Program-made: the position numbers and the translations under genes
Source: Nocardioides sp. SYSU D00038
GTDB taxonomy: Bacteria > Actinomycetota > Actinomycetes > Propionibacteriales > Nocardioidaceae
DNA: 64,000 nt
Direction of reading: 5' to 3'
NCBI RefSeq assembly: GCF_016924665.1
Contig: NZ_JAFFJT010000004.1
Location: 57,011 to 121,010, forward strand
The notes under the pieces: generated by a model
Seen by the model: only the letters and a program-made list of their open reading frames with translations
Databases searched by the model: none
Told to the model about the DNA's origin: nothing
Shown here: positions 9,621 through 17,773 of the stretch, piece after piece
Layout: every line of letters begins with the position of its first letter
Numbering within the stretch: the first letter of the stretch is position 1

Positions 9621-10589
9621 TCAGAACAGCGCCGAGGCGAGGTTCTGGCGGCCGCGCAGCACCCGCGGGTCGTCGTTGCCGACCGCCCCGAACAGCCCGA
9701 TCAGGTGCTCGCGCGCCCGGTCGCGGTCTGCGCCCGCCGTCCGCCGGACCAGCTCGACCAGCCGGGCGAAAGCGTCGTCGACGTGACCCCCGAGCAGGTC
9801 GAGGTCGGCGACCAGCGTCTGGGCGTCGACGTCGTCGGGGTTGGCGGCGGCCGCCTCGCGGGCGGCGGCGATGTCGACGCCCTTCGTGCGCAGCAGCACC
9901 GTGGCCATCGCCAGCCCCGCGGCCGCCTCGCTGTCGGCGGGGTTGGCGTCGACCAGCTTCTGGTACTCCGCGACCGCGCCCTCGTAGTCGTCGGCCTCCA
10001 GGGCGGCCTCGGCGGCGGCGTAGCGCGGGTCACCGGCCGGCTCGCCGTCGACGCCGTCGGCCGGCGCGGCCGAACGGGGCTGGTGGCGACCGGTCATGCC
10101 CTGGGCGGTGAGCTGCTGCATCACCTGGTTGAGGGCGCCGCGCAGCTCGTCGATCGGCAGCGCGTCCTGCAGCAGCGGCGCCGGACGGCCGTCGAGCACC
10201 GCCACCACGAGCGGCACCGACGGGATCTGCATCGCCTGGGCGATCGCCGGAACCGCGTCGATGTCGACGAGACCGGCGAGGAACCGGCCCTCGTACTCCT
10301 CGGCCACCGTCGCCAGGTCGCGCGCCAGCCGCGTGCTCTCCGGCATCCGGCTCGGGGAGTGGAAGGCCAGCAGCACCGGGGCCGTCATCGACGCCTCGAC
10401 GGTGGACTGGAAGTTCTGCTCGGTGACCTCCACCGAGTACGACGAGCCGCCCGCGACACCGGCCCCGCCGGGAGCGCCGGGGGCACCGGGTGCGCCGGGG
10501 GCCGCGGGGCCGCCCGGCGGCGGGGAGGCGGGTCGCTTGAGCGCGGACAGGTCGATCGCGCCCGGACGGGAGAACGGCTGCTGCGTCAT
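9621..10589 (-). CDS. YbbN/CnoX-like co-chaperone: thioredoxin fold plus TPR
   Basis: Protein of 322 residues: Pro/Gly/Ala-rich N-terminus (1-45), thioredoxin-like domain (about 50-160) and tetratricopeptide-type region (about 185-320, including YAAAEAALEADDYEGAVAEY). The redox CxxC of thioredoxin is absent: the expected WC-x2-C position reads AFHSPSRMPES, so it is unlikely to be a disulfide reductase. E. coli YbbN/CnoX is a DnaK/GroEL-linked holdase. The M. tuberculosis counterpart in the same gene neighbourhood is Rv1324 (from memory). A -10 hexamer TAGGAT sits six bases before the ATG, so it is probably leaderless. Confidence 0.88.
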   Translation of the reverse strand: MTQQPFSRPGAIDLSALKRPASPPPGGPAAPGAPGAPGAPGGAGVAGGSSYSVEVTEQNFQSTVEASMTAPVLLAFHSPSRMPESTRLARDLATVAEEYEGRFLAGLVDIDAVPAIAQAMQIPSVPLVVAVLDGRPAPLLQDALPIDELRGALNQVMQQLTAQGMTGRHQPRSAAPADGVDGEPAGDPRYAAAEAALEADDYEGAVAEYQKLVDANPADSEAAAGLAMATVLLRTKGVDIAAAREAAAANPDDVDAQTLVADLDLLGGHVDDAFARLVELVRRTAGADRDRAREHLIGLFGAVGNDDPRVLRGRQNLASALF

Positions 10590-10595
10590 GGGGCA

Positions 10596-10601
10596 ATCCT
10601 A
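10596..10601 (-). promoter_or_regulatory. -10 hexamer TAGGAT, leaderless start of the YbbN-like gene
   Basis: On the minus strand TAGGAT is followed by six bases and then the ATG at 10589; no ribosome binding site fits in between. Confidence 0.5.
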
Positions 10602-10686
10602 GGGAGCCGCGCCCGGCGGCCGCGCGTCACCCGGTGTTCGTCCTGCGGTCGGTGACCGGGGCGGCGCGGCGTACGAGGGTGGAGGC

Positions 10687-11937
10687 ATGGCCATCTCTCG
10701 GGCGGCCGTCGCCGTCGCCACCTCGCTCGTCCTGCTCGCCCCCGCCACCGCGGTCGCCGGTGGTCGCCACCCCGGACCGCACCCGGACCGCGGGGCCCGT
10801 CCCTACCAACCCCACCACCACGGCGCCACCGTCCGGTTCGAGACGTTCAACGCCTCGCTCAACCGCGCCGGCGCGGGTGAGCTGGTGGCCGACCTGTCCA
10901 CGCGCGACGACGCCCAGGCCGCCACGGTGGCCGAGATCGTCCAGCGCACCCGCCCCGACGTGCTGCTGCTCAACGAGTTCGACTACGTGCCCGGCGGCCG
11001 GGCCGTCGACCTGTTCCGCGACAACTACCTCGAGGTCGGCCAGGGCGGGGCCCGCCCCATCCACTACCCCCACGCGTTCGTGGCGCCCTCCAACACCGGC
11101 GTCCCGAGCGGGCACGACCTCGACAACAACGGCGCGGTGGGCGGCGGCAACGACGCCTACGGGTTCGGCGAGTTCCCCGGCCAGTACGGCATGGTGGTGC
11201 TGAGCCGCTACCCGATCGACCACCGGTCGGCGCGCACCTTCCAGCACTTCCGCTGGGCCGACCTGCCGGGCGCCCTGCTGCCCGACGACCCGGCCACGCC
11301 CGCACCGGCCGACTGGTACTCCCCAGCCGAGCTGCGCGACGTACGGCTCTCGAGCAAGTCCCACTGGGACGTGCCCGTGCGGGTCGGGCGACGCACCGTG
11401 CACTTCCTCGTCTCGCACCCCACCCCGCCCACCTTCGACGGGACCGAGGACCGCAACGGCACCCGCAACCACGACGAGATCCGGTTCTGGGCCGACTACG
11501 TCGCCGGCCGGCGCTACATCTACGACGACCGCGGCCGGCACGGTGGCCTGCCCCGGCACGCGTCGTTCGTGATCGCGGGCGACCAGAACAGCGACCCGCG
11601 CGACGGCGACTCGGTGCCCGGCGCCATCCAGCAGCTGCTCGAGCACCCGCGCGTGACCGACCCGCGACCCGCCTCGGCGGGCGGCGCCGACGCCGCGGCG
11701 CGGCAGGGCGGCGCCAACCTCACCCACGCGTCGGACCCGCGCCTCGACACCGCCGACTTCGCCGACACCGCTCCGGGCAACCTGCGCGCCGACTACGTGC
11801 TGCCGTCGCGCCACCTGCGGGTCCGCGGTGCCGGCGTCTTCTGGCCGGTGCCGTCCGACCCGCTCTCGCGGCTGACCGGCGAGTACCCCTTCCCGAGCTC
11901 GGACCACCGGGCCGTCTGGGTCGACGTGCGTCCCTGA
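10687..11937 (+). CDS. Secreted endonuclease/exonuclease/phosphatase-family protein
   Basis: 416 residues with a Sec signal peptide (MAISRAAVAVATSLVLLAPA, cleavage near the AVAGG at about residue 25). The mature part has EEP-fold motifs in order: ETFNASLNR (Asn), LLLNEFDYV (Glu, metal ligand), GDQNSDPRDG (Asp-x-Asn) and SSDHRAVWVD (terminal SDH). The fold catalyses metal-dependent phosphodiester or phosphoester hydrolysis; whether this one cuts DNA, lipid or another ester is not shown by sequence. A GAGG-type ribosome binding site (gggtggaggc) precedes the ATG. It stands alone between two minus-strand units. Confidence 0.86.
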   Translation: MAISRAAVAVATSLVLLAPATAVAGGRHPGPHPDRGARPYQPHHHGATVRFETFNASLNRAGAGELVADLSTRDDAQAATVAEIVQRTRPDVLLLNEFDYVPGGRAVDLFRDNYLEVGQGGARPIHYPHAFVAPSNTGVPSGHDLDNNGAVGGGNDAYGFGEFPGQYGMVVLSRYPIDHRSARTFQHFRWADLPGALLPDDPATPAPADWYSPAELRDVRLSSKSHWDVPVRVGRRTVHFLVSHPTPPTFDGTEDRNGTRNHDEIRFWADYVAGRRYIYDDRGRHGGLPRHASFVIAGDQNSDPRDGDSVPGAIQQLLEHPRVTDPRPASAGGADAAARQGGANLTHASDPRLDTADFADTAPGNLRADYVLPSRHLRVRGAGVFWPVPSDPLSRLTGEYPFPSSDHRAVWVDVRP

Positions 11938-11941
11938 TCGC

Positions 11942-12490
11942 TCAACCCCGCTCCCAGCGTCGGACCCGGCCGTCGCGCACCTCGACCTCGTCCGGCGGCC
12001 GGGGCGCCGGGTGGTGGCGCAGGTGCTCGAGCAGCGCCGTGCGGCCGAGCACCTCGAGGCGGCGGTCGCGGAACCGGACCTCGGGGTCGAGCAGGTCGGC
12101 CAGCGTCGCGAGATCGCCGGCGTCCATCGCCGCCCAAGCGGCCGCGGTCGGCGGCGGCTGCTCCGGCAGGTCGTGCAGCATCCGCGGCGTGCACATCCGC
12201 CAGGCGTCGGTGACCAGCTCGCGCATCTCGTCGGGGTCGAGCCGGTCGAGGCGCGCGCACACCCACTGGTAGCGCAGGTCCCGCGCCGGCGGCAGGAAGA
12301 ACGTGTCCGGGTCGCCGTCCACCAGCCCGTCGCGGGCGTCGCGGGGGTAGCCGAACCCCATCGCGGTCTCGTCGCGGCTGAACGCGCAGAACACGATCTG
12401 GCCCACCCGCAGCTTCCAGCGGCCGCCGACCAGGCGCTCGTAGGCCCGCGGCAGCGCCAGCGCCACCGCGCGGACGTCGTCGGAGGTCAC
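11942..12490 (-). CDS. MmcQ/YjbR-family protein with a C-terminal NTF2/SnoaL-like segment
   Basis: About 182 residues. Residues ~1-115 match the MmcQ/YjbR (CyaY-like) fold: TSDDVRAVALALPRAYERLV start, KLRVGQIVFCAF and the late DEMRELVTDAWRMCTP. The remaining ~65 residues (AAMDAGDLATLADLLDPEV, VRFRDRRLEVLGR) look like the front part of a SnoaL/NTF2 domain but are too short for a whole one. Homologues normally begin at the TSDD region, so GTG 12490 or 12493 is preferred; an extension to GTG 12532 is possible. No ribosome binding site is evident. It has four bases of separation from the convergent nuclease-like gene. Function unknown. Confidence 0.75.
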   Translation of the reverse strand: MTSDDVRAVALALPRAYERLVGGRWKLRVGQIVFCAFSRDETAMGFGYPRDARDGLVDGDPDTFFLPPARDLRYQWVCARLDRLDPDEMRELVTDAWRMCTPRMLHDLPEQPPPTAAAWAAMDAGDLATLADLLDPEVRFRDRRLEVLGRTALLEHLRHHPAPRPPDEVEVRDGRVRRWERG

Positions 12491-12551
12491 CACGACGGCA
12501 GCCAAGCACGGCCTGCCGACAGACGGGCCCACGATGCGCCCGAGTCGGCGC

Positions 12552-13055
12552 TCAGTTGACCCGGGGGCCCCGCAGGCCAGAGCGCTGCACCACCCGCTGG
12601 ATGGCGAGGTCGCGCTCGTCGGGCCGGCCGACGTAACGGATGTCGCGCAGGCCCTGCTCCTGCGCCGCTGACTCGAAGACGAAGTGGCCGTAGCCGAGGA
12701 TCCGGCCGGTCACCGGCTTCTTGACGGCGATGTCGAGGATCCGGTGCAGCGGCATGGTGGCCAGGTTGGAGGTGAGCACGCCGTGCACCCGGAAGACCCG
12801 CATGTTGGTGATCACGAACCGGTCGCGGTGCTCGCGCAGCGCACCCCACCCGCCGTGCAGCAGCAGCCCGATCGCCAGCAGGAGCAGCAGGCCAGCCAGG
12901 TCGAGGTCGACCACGAGCGAGGCCAGCAGCAGCACGAAGGCGCCGGCGAGCTCAGCGAACGGCACCACGAAGGCCACCCAGTGCCGGCGTACCTCGTCGA
13001 CGATCACCTCGCCCTCGTCACGGAGGAGGTGCTTGCGGATGTTCGGCTCCGTCAT
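12552..13055 (-). CDS. PH-domain (YdbS/bPH2-like) membrane protein
   Basis: 167 residues from ATG 13055 (an in-frame GTG at 13073 is the alternative). Two hydrophobic helices (about residues 25-70, rich in Leu/Val) are followed by a bacterial PH domain with the recognisable block RFVITNMRVFRVHGVL and PLHRILDIAVKKP. Such proteins sit in the cytoplasmic membrane; the molecular role is not established. The small membrane protein gene lies upstream on the same strand with 31 bases between the two. Confidence 0.82.
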   Translation of the reverse strand: MTEPNIRKHLLRDEGEVIVDEVRRHWVAFVVPFAELAGAFVLLLASLVVDLDLAGLLLLLAIGLLLHGGWGALREHRDRFVITNMRVFRVHGVLTSNLATMPLHRILDIAVKKPVTGRILGYGHFVFESAAQEQGLRDIRYVGRPDERDLAIQRVVQRSGLRGPRVN

Positions 13056-13086
13056 CGAGCCGATCGACGTCACGGGCCTGCCCCGG

Positions 13087-13248
13087 CTACAGCTCGCCGA
13101 GGAAGTCGATCAGCGCCCGGAACAGGTCCTGGGTCCAGGTCCAGAGCCCGCCGCCGGCCGACTGCGCGGCGTCAGCGAGGCCGGAGGGATCGGTGAACAT
13201 CCAGAAGCCGAGGAACACCACGAGGATGGCGACGACCGCCTTCTGCAT
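13087..13248 (-). CDS. Small membrane protein, 53 residues
   Basis: The ATG at 13248 is preceded by a strong GGAGGAGAGAGCC ribosome binding site, which supports translation. The product has one N-terminal hydrophobic helix (VVAILVVFLGFWMF, about residues 5-18) and an amphipathic C-terminal part ending WTQDLFRALIDFLGEL. No family recognised. It could be a single-pass membrane peptide co-expressed with the PH-domain protein downstream. Confidence 0.7.
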   Translation of the reverse strand: MQKAVVAILVVFLGFWMFTDPSGLADAAQSAGGGLWTWTQDLFRALIDFLGEL

Positions 13249-13309
13249 GGCTCTCTCCTCCGTCGGTGGTGCGGGCACGCCACGAGGGTCCGAGACGCGG
13301 CTCGTCACA

Positions 13310-13319
13310 TTGGTACCAA
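13310..13319. promoter_or_regulatory. Palindrome TTGGTACCAA upstream of the small membrane protein gene
   Basis: Perfect 10-bp palindrome 61 bases before the ATG at 13248, the only evident feature of this 119-base intergenic stretch. It could be an operator, or it could be chance. Confidence 0.3.
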
Positions 13320-13367
13320 AGCCGGGCGCCCGGACGACGGAGGCGCGCTGGCCTGCCGGCGGGCGGG

Positions 13368-14027
13368 TCAGCCCGGCCCGGCGCCCCCGGCGATCCGGTC
13401 GGCGACGTCCTGCCACTCGCGGGCGTCCTCCTCGTCGTCGCAGCGCCGCGCCAGCTCGGCCAGGTAGGTCGCCGCCTCGCGCCGATCGGCCTCGGGCTCA
13501 CCGCGACCGGCACCGGTCCAGGCGGCCCGCAGCGCCGCCCGCGCCCGCAGCGGGGCGGCCTCGTCGTCGCCGAGCACCCGCGCCCGGGCCAGCGCCCGGC
13601 GCAGTGGCCCGCCGGGGGTGATCGGCTCCTCGGCGTCGATCCGCTCGGGCACCACCCGCCACCAGCTGCCGCCGACGTCGACGACCGTGAACGACGCCCG
13701 GTCGCCCTCGCGACCGCGGGGCGGCACGACCCGCGGCACGCCGGTGGTCGGCAGCTCGCCGTACCGGGCCCGCAACCCGGCGGCCCACCGCTCGTAGACC
13801 GCCCGCGGGTCGGGCACGACGACCAGGCACGACGCCACCGAGTCGTCGGGCGCCAGACCCGGCACCTCGGCGTAGTGCACCTCGATGCCGTCGTCGTCGC
13901 GGAGCACGAGATAGGGCTCGGGCTGCTCGCGGCGGTGCACGACCCCGAACCCCAGCGCGGCCGCGAACCGCTCGGCGTCGTCGAGGGAGGCGCACGGCAG
14001 CACCGGCACGGCGCGGGGTGGGCTCAC
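13368..14027 (-). CDS. Glyoxalase/bleomycin-resistance (VOC)-like protein with a helical C-terminal extension
   Basis: 219 residues. Residues ~6-125 fit a VOC fold of the bleomycin-binding type: VPVLPCASLDDAERFAAALG start, YLVLRDDDGIEVHY strand and DRASFTVVDVGGSWWRVVPE end. The C-terminal ~90 residues are helical and charged (DDEEDAREWQDVADRI). Metal-binding residues are not obvious, consistent with ligand-binding rather than catalytic VOC proteins. GTG start with TAGAGT seven bases upstream and no ribosome binding site. Divergent from the DinB gene. Confidence 0.8.
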   Translation of the reverse strand: MSPPRAVPVLPCASLDDAERFAAALGFGVVHRREQPEPYLVLRDDDGIEVHYAEVPGLAPDDSVASCLVVVPDPRAVYERWAAGLRARYGELPTTGVPRVVPPRGREGDRASFTVVDVGGSWWRVVPERIDAEEPITPGGPLRRALARARVLGDDEAAPLRARAALRAAWTGAGRGEPEADRREAATYLAELARRCDDEEDAREWQDVADRIAGGAGPG

Positions 14028-14107
14028 AGGACCGACTCTAGGAAGTTCCGCACCAGGAACCTGAAAGCGGTCAGGAACTGACCTCTATGGCCCGTAGCGT
14101 CTTCGTC
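14028..14107. promoter_or_regulatory. Divergent VOC/DinB promoter region with operator-like dyad
   Basis: Two leaderless-type -10 hexamers face apart: TAGAGT (14035-14040, minus strand, seven bases from the VOC GTG) and TAGCGT (14095-14100, plus strand, seven bases from the dinB ATG). The perfect dyad GGTCAG-GAA-CTGACC (14069-14083) lies where the dinB -35 should be, a good place for a repressor. The AGGAAC of this dyad is repeated at 14055-14060. Confidence 0.5.
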
Positions 14108-14683
14108 ATGACCACCGATCAGAGCACCCAGACCGATCCCGCCCCCGCGTCCCTGCTCGACCCCGAGCGCGCCGACCTCCTCGACACCCTCCACAAGCAC
14201 CGCGCCCTGTTCCGCTTCACCGCGCAGGGCATCACCGACGTCCAGGCGGCGGAGCGCACGACCGTCAGCGAGCTCACGCTCGCCGGCCTGGTCAAGCACG
14301 TCACCGCCACCGAGCGGATGTGGGCCGACTTCATCGTCGACGGGCCGGCCGAGCTGCCTCAGATCGACTGGGACGCCATCGACTGGACCAACCCGCCGCC
14401 TGAGGTGCGGGCGTACCAGGACGCCTTCCGGATGGTCGAGGGCGAGACCCTCGCCGGCCTGCTCGACGACTACGACGCCGTCGCCGCCCGCACCGACGAG
14501 CTGGTGCGCACCCTGCCCGACCTCGACGCCTCCCAGCCGCTGCCCGCCGCCCCCTGGTTCCCCGAGGGTGCGCGCTGGTCGGCCCGCCGGGTCCTGCTCC
14601 ACCTGATCGCCGAGACCACCCAGCACGCCGGCCACGCCGACATCATCCGGGAGTCGCTCGACGGCCAGCGGTCGATGGCCTGA
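14108..14683 (+). CDS. DinB-family (DUF664-like) four-helix-bundle protein
   Basis: 191 residues from the ATG at 14108. The DinB/YfiT-like metal site is suggested by His in GLVKHVTATERMW and the two His of HLIAETTQHAGHADIIRE, the usual H...HxxxH pattern. Members include mycothiol- or bacillithiol-dependent S-transferases and many proteins of unknown role; the substrate here is unknown. An operator-like palindrome overlaps the promoter. The gene is divergent from a VOC protein gene, and both are plausible detoxification genes. Confidence 0.86.
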   Translation: MTTDQSTQTDPAPASLLDPERADLLDTLHKHRALFRFTAQGITDVQAAERTTVSELTLAGLVKHVTATERMWADFIVDGPAELPQIDWDAIDWTNPPPEVRAYQDAFRMVEGETLAGLLDDYDAVAARTDELVRTLPDLDASQPLPAAPWFPEGARWSARRVLLHLIAETTQHAGHADIIRESLDGQRSMA

Positions 14684-14690
14684 CCGGTGC

Positions 14691-14910
14691 GGTGGTCCCG
14701 GACGAAACGGCCCCCTCCGGAGGCCCGGACCCGACCACGTCGTCCGGGACTACCCCAGCGGGCCCGGCGGGATAGTCCCTGACGTTTGCGGCACCTAGCC
14801 GGCCCGCCGACCCCGGAAACGTCAGGGACTATCCCCGCCGCGGGCCGGTAGTCCCGGACGAAATGGCCCCCACCAGCGGGTCGGACCCGACCACAACGTC
14901 CGGGACTACC
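14691..14910. repeat. Cluster of three palindromic intergenic repeats
   Basis: Three back-to-back inverted repeats. Unit A: GGTGGTCCCGGACGA (14691-14705) against 14740-14754, 14 of 15 paired. Unit B: a perfect 19-bp arm (gggatagtccctgacgttt, 14769-14787) against 14817-14835 with a 29-base loop. Unit C: perfect 14-bp arms 14847-14860 and 14897-14910. All share the core AGTCCC[GT]GACG. The right arm of unit C supplies the TAG stop of meaB (14906-14908). The same family recurs at 21771-21910. Confidence 0.85.
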
Positions 14911-15871
14911 CCCGCGGGGCGGACTCGAGCAGGCGGTCCGCGGCGGCGTAGGGGTCGGTCTCGCCGCCGACGACGGCGGCCGCGAGGACGTCGAGGTCGG
15001 TGGCACCGTGTACGCCGGCCCACCCGGCGCGCAGCGCGGTAAGGGCGATGGCCTCGATCTCGTCACGGGCCCGGCGGACCCGGCGGCGCTCGAGCTCGCC
15101 GTGCTCGCTGAGCCAGGCGTGGTGGTCGTCGAGGGCGGCCACGACCTCCGCGACGCCGCGACCCGACTGGGCCACCGTGGCGAGCACCGGCGGCCGCCAG
15201 GCCCCCTCGGTCCGCTCGGCCAGCTTCAGCATCGAGCGCAGGTCGCGGCGCACCTGGTCGGCGCCGTCGCGGTCGGCCTTGTTGACGACGTAGAGGTCGC
15301 CGATCTCGAGGATCCCGGCCTTGGCCGCCTGGATCCCGTCGCCGAGTCCGGGCGCGAGCAGCACGACCGTCGTGTCGGCGAGCCCGGCGACCTCGACCTC
15401 CGACTGCCCCACGCCGACGGTCTCGATCAGCACCACGTCGAAGCCGGCCGCGTCGAGCACCCGCAGCGCCTGCGGCGTCGTCCAGGCCAGACCGCCGAGG
15501 TGCCCGCGGGCCGCCATCGAGCGGATGTAGACGCCCTCGTCGAGCGCGTGGTCGCCCATCCGCACCCGGTCGCCGAGCAGCGCGCCCCCGGAGAACGGCG
15601 ACGACGGGTCCACGGCGAGCACACCGACCCGGCGCCCCGCCGCCCGCAGCTCGCGGACCAGCGCGTTGGTCGAGGTCGACTTGCCCACGCCCGGCGAGCC
15701 GGTGATGCCCACGACCCGCGCCCGGCTGCCGTACGGCGCCAGCGCGGCCATCACCTCGCGCAGCAGCGGTGACTCGTCCTCGACCAGCGAGATCAGCCGC
15801 GCGACGGCCCGGGACTCACCGTCCCGGGCCCGCGCGACGAGGTCGGGGACCTGCTCAGCCCTGCGGGACAC
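14906..15871 (-). CDS. meaB: G-protein chaperone of acyl-CoA mutases (MeaB/ArgK)
   Basis: 321 residues, G3E-family GTPase that loads and protects adenosylcobalamin-dependent acyl-CoA mutases. Motifs: Walker A GSPGVGKS (58-65), ETVGVGQSE (150-158) and guanine-specificity NKAD (197-200). The start overlaps the end of the thiolase gene by 17 bases, so it is translated from the thiolase-meaB message. Its likely clients are the mutase at 32836-34848 and any methylmalonyl-CoA mutase elsewhere in the genome. The stop codon lies inside a palindromic repeat arm. Confidence 0.93.
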   Translation of the reverse strand: MSRRAEQVPDLVARARDGESRAVARLISLVEDESPLLREVMAALAPYGSRARVVGITGSPGVGKSTSTNALVRELRAAGRRVGVLAVDPSSPFSGGALLGDRVRMGDHALDEGVYIRSMAARGHLGGLAWTTPQALRVLDAAGFDVVLIETVGVGQSEVEVAGLADTTVVLLAPGLGDGIQAAKAGILEIGDLYVVNKADRDGADQVRRDLRSMLKLAERTEGAWRPPVLATVAQSGRGVAEVVAALDDHHAWLSEHGELERRRVRRARDEIEAIALTALRAGWAGVHGATDLDVLAAAVVGGETDPYAAADRLLESAPRG

Positions 15872-17057
15872 GCACGATCAGCGCGTCGCCCTGCCCGCCG
15901 CCACCGCACAGCGCGGCCGCGCCGACGCCGCCGCCGCGGCGCTTGAGCTCCAGCGCGAGGTGCAGCACGACGCGGGCGCCGGACATGCCGACCGGGTGGC
16001 CGAGCGCGATCGCGCCGCCGTTGACGTTGACCCTCGACTCGTCCAGGCCCAGGGCGCGGGTCGACTCGATGCCCACCGCTGCGAACGCCTCGTTGAACTC
16101 CACCAGGTCGAGGTCGGTGGGCGCGATGCCCTCCTTCTCGCAGGCCCGCTTGGTGGCGTTGGCCGGCTGCAGCTGGAGGCTGGAGTCGGGGCCGGCGACC
16201 ATGCCGTGCGCGCCGATCTCGGCCAGCCACTCCAGGCCGAGCTCCTCGGCCTTGGCCTTGCTCATCACGACCACCGCGCAGGCGCCGTCGGAGATCTGCG
16301 AGGCCGAGCCGGCGGTGATGGTGCCGTCCTTGGCGAACGCCGCGGGCAGGCGGCCCAGCGACTCGGCGGTGGTGTCGCCGCGCACGCCCTCGTCGGCGGT
16401 CACCACGACCGGGTCGCCCTTGCGCTGCGGGATCGAGACCGGCACGACCTCGTCGTCGAAGACGCCGTTCTTCCACGCCGCGGCGGCCTTCTGGTGCGAG
16501 GCGGCGGCGAACGCGTCCTGCTCCTCGCGGGTGAGCTTCACGCCCTCGGCGTTGACCTGCTCGGTCAGCCCGCCCATCGCCTGCTGGGTGGCCTGGTCGT
16601 AGAGCGCGTCGTACGCCATCGAGTCCACGAGCTTGGTGTCGCCGAACTTCACGCCCTCGCGCGAGCCGGCGAGGAAGTGGGGGGCCTGGGTCATCGACTC
16701 CATGCCGCCGGCCACGACGACCTCGTGCTCGCCGGCGCGGATCAGCTGGTCGGCCATCGCGATGGCGTTGAGGCCCGACAGGCACACCTTGTTGATGGTG
16801 ATCGAGGGGATGTTCCAGGGCAGGCCCGCGGCGATGCCGGCCTTGCGGGCGGGGTTCTGGCCGGCCCCGGCCAGGATCACCTGGCCCATGATCAGGTAGT
16901 CGACCTGGTCGCCGGAGATCCCGGCCTTCTCCAGCGCTCCCTTGATCGCGACCCCGCCCAGGTCGGCGGCCGACTGGGACTTCAGGCCGCCGAGCAGGCG
17001 GCCGATCGGGGTGCGCGCACCGGCGACGATGACACTGGTCTGACGGGCGTCGGACAT
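15855..17057 (-). CDS. Acetyl-CoA acetyltransferase (thiolase)
   Basis: 400 residues, biosynthetic-type thiolase length. Catalytic residues by motif: nucleophilic Cys92 in [11 protein letters not shown], the His of [10 protein letters not shown] and the C-terminal Cys in [11 protein letters not shown]. Condenses two acetyl-CoA to acetoacetyl-CoA, or acts in reverse in beta-oxidation. ATG 17057 is chosen because GGAGGAAAG precedes it at proper distance. The gene order thiolase next to methylmalonyl-CoA epimerase is conserved in actinobacteria (M. tuberculosis fadA4/Rv1323 next to Rv1322A). In this window it provides the first step of the ethylmalonyl-CoA route. A candidate operator lies at 17121-17136. 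Confidence 0.93.
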   Translation of the reverse strand: MSDARQTSVIVAGARTPIGRLLGGLKSQSAADLGGVAIKGALEKAGISGDQVDYLIMGQVILAGAGQNPARKAGIAAGLPWNIPSITINKVCLSGLNAIAMADQLIRAGEHEVVVAGGMESMTQAPHFLAGSREGVKFGDTKLVDSMAYDALYDQATQQAMGGLTEQVNAEGVKLTREEQDAFAAASHQKAAAAWKNGVFDDEVVPVSIPQRKGDPVVVTADEGVRGDTTAESLGRLPAAFAKDGTITAGSASQISDGACAVVVMSKAKAEELGLEWLAEIGAHGMVAGPDSSLQLQPANATKRACEKEGIAPTDLDLVEFNEAFAAVGIESTRALGLDESRVNVNGGAIALGHPVGMSGARVVLHLALELKRRGGGVGAAALCGGGGQGDALIVRVPQG

Positions 17058-17120
17058 GACTTTCCTCCAGTGGGGAACGAGAGCGGGCCTCCTCGGCACG
17101 GGCACCGGCTCCTTGGCGAC

Positions 17121-17136
17121 GATACTCACCGGTCAC
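17121..17136 (-). promoter_or_regulatory. Candidate acyl-CoA-pathway operator, thiolase/epimerase divergent region
   Basis: Minus-strand GTGACC-GGTG-AGTATC, a 6-4-6 dyad resembling those before ccr, meaA and the hydroxyacyl-CoA dehydrogenase. Its last bases run into TATCGT (17119-17124), a plausible -10 for the thiolase-meaB transcript. It lies in the 168-base region shared with the divergent epimerase gene. Confidence 0.5.
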
Positions 17137-17225
17137 ATCGCTGGCCATGGGCTGCGCAGGGGCGCTCGTGAGGCACATGTCACAACCTGCTGCTGCGGCC
17201 GCGGCCGTCGTACGACCATGAGCGC

Positions 17226-17678
17226 ATGACCTCCGACCTGCTGCAGCTGCCCCAGCACCTGTTCACCGCGATCGACCACGTCGGCATCGCCGTGCCGGAT
17301 CTCGACGAGGCCATCTCCTTCTACGAGCGGACCTTCGGCATGCGGCTCGCGCACCAGGAGGTCAACGAGGAGCAGGGCGTGCGCGAGGCGATGATGGCGG
17401 TCGGTGACTCCGGTTCCCACATCCAGCTGCTGGCGCCGCTGAACGAGGAGTCGACGATCGCCAAGTTCCTCGACCGCAGCGGCCCGGGCGTGCAGCAGAT
17501 GGCCTACCGGGTCACCGACGTCGAGGCGGTCAGCGAGATCCTGCGCGAGCGCGGCGTCCGCCTGCTCTACGACGCCCCACGGCGCGGCACGTCGGACTCC
17601 CGGATCAACTTCATCCACCCCAAGGACGCCGGCGGCGTGCTCGTGGAGCTGGTCGAGCCGGCCGCCGAAGCCCACTGA
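17226..17678 (+). CDS. mce: Methylmalonyl-CoA / ethylmalonyl-CoA epimerase
   Basis: VOC-fold epimerase of 150 residues that interconverts (2R)- and (2S)-acylmalonyl-CoA. It starts with FTAIDHVGIAVPDLDEA; metal ligands by alignment are His18, Gln67 and Glu141. The third canonical ligand region, usually G[LI]HH, reads GVQQMAYRV, so the metal-binding His is Gln91; I believe this is shared with other actinobacterial epimerases. The gene sits between the divergent thiolase and ccr, supporting a role with both methylmalonyl- and ethylmalonyl-CoA. Confidence 0.92.
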   Translation: MTSDLLQLPQHLFTAIDHVGIAVPDLDEAISFYERTFGMRLAHQEVNEEQGVREAMMAVGDSGSHIQLLAPLNEESTIAKFLDRSGPGVQQMAYRVTDVEAVSEILRERGVRLLYDAPRRGTSDSRINFIHPKDAGGVLVELVEPAAEAH

Positions 17679-17709
17679 CGATTAGGTCACACGGGGATGC
17701 CTCCCGCTG

Positions 17710-17725
17710 TTACCCATGAGTAATC
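17710..17725 (+). promoter_or_regulatory. Candidate acyl-CoA-pathway operator upstream of ccr
   Basis: GTTACC-CATG-AGTAAT, a near-palindrome 49 bases before the ccr start. Its right half runs into TAATCT (17722-17727), a good -10 hexamer, so a bound repressor would block the promoter. Confidence 0.55.
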
Positions 17726-17773
17726 TCGGCCCCCAACCGCCCGACGCCTGACCCTGACCCCCAGGAGCCCGAC

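Noticed and set aside
9621..10589. Annotation as an active thioredoxin
   Set aside because: The CxxC motif is missing at the expected site, so redox activity is unlikely.
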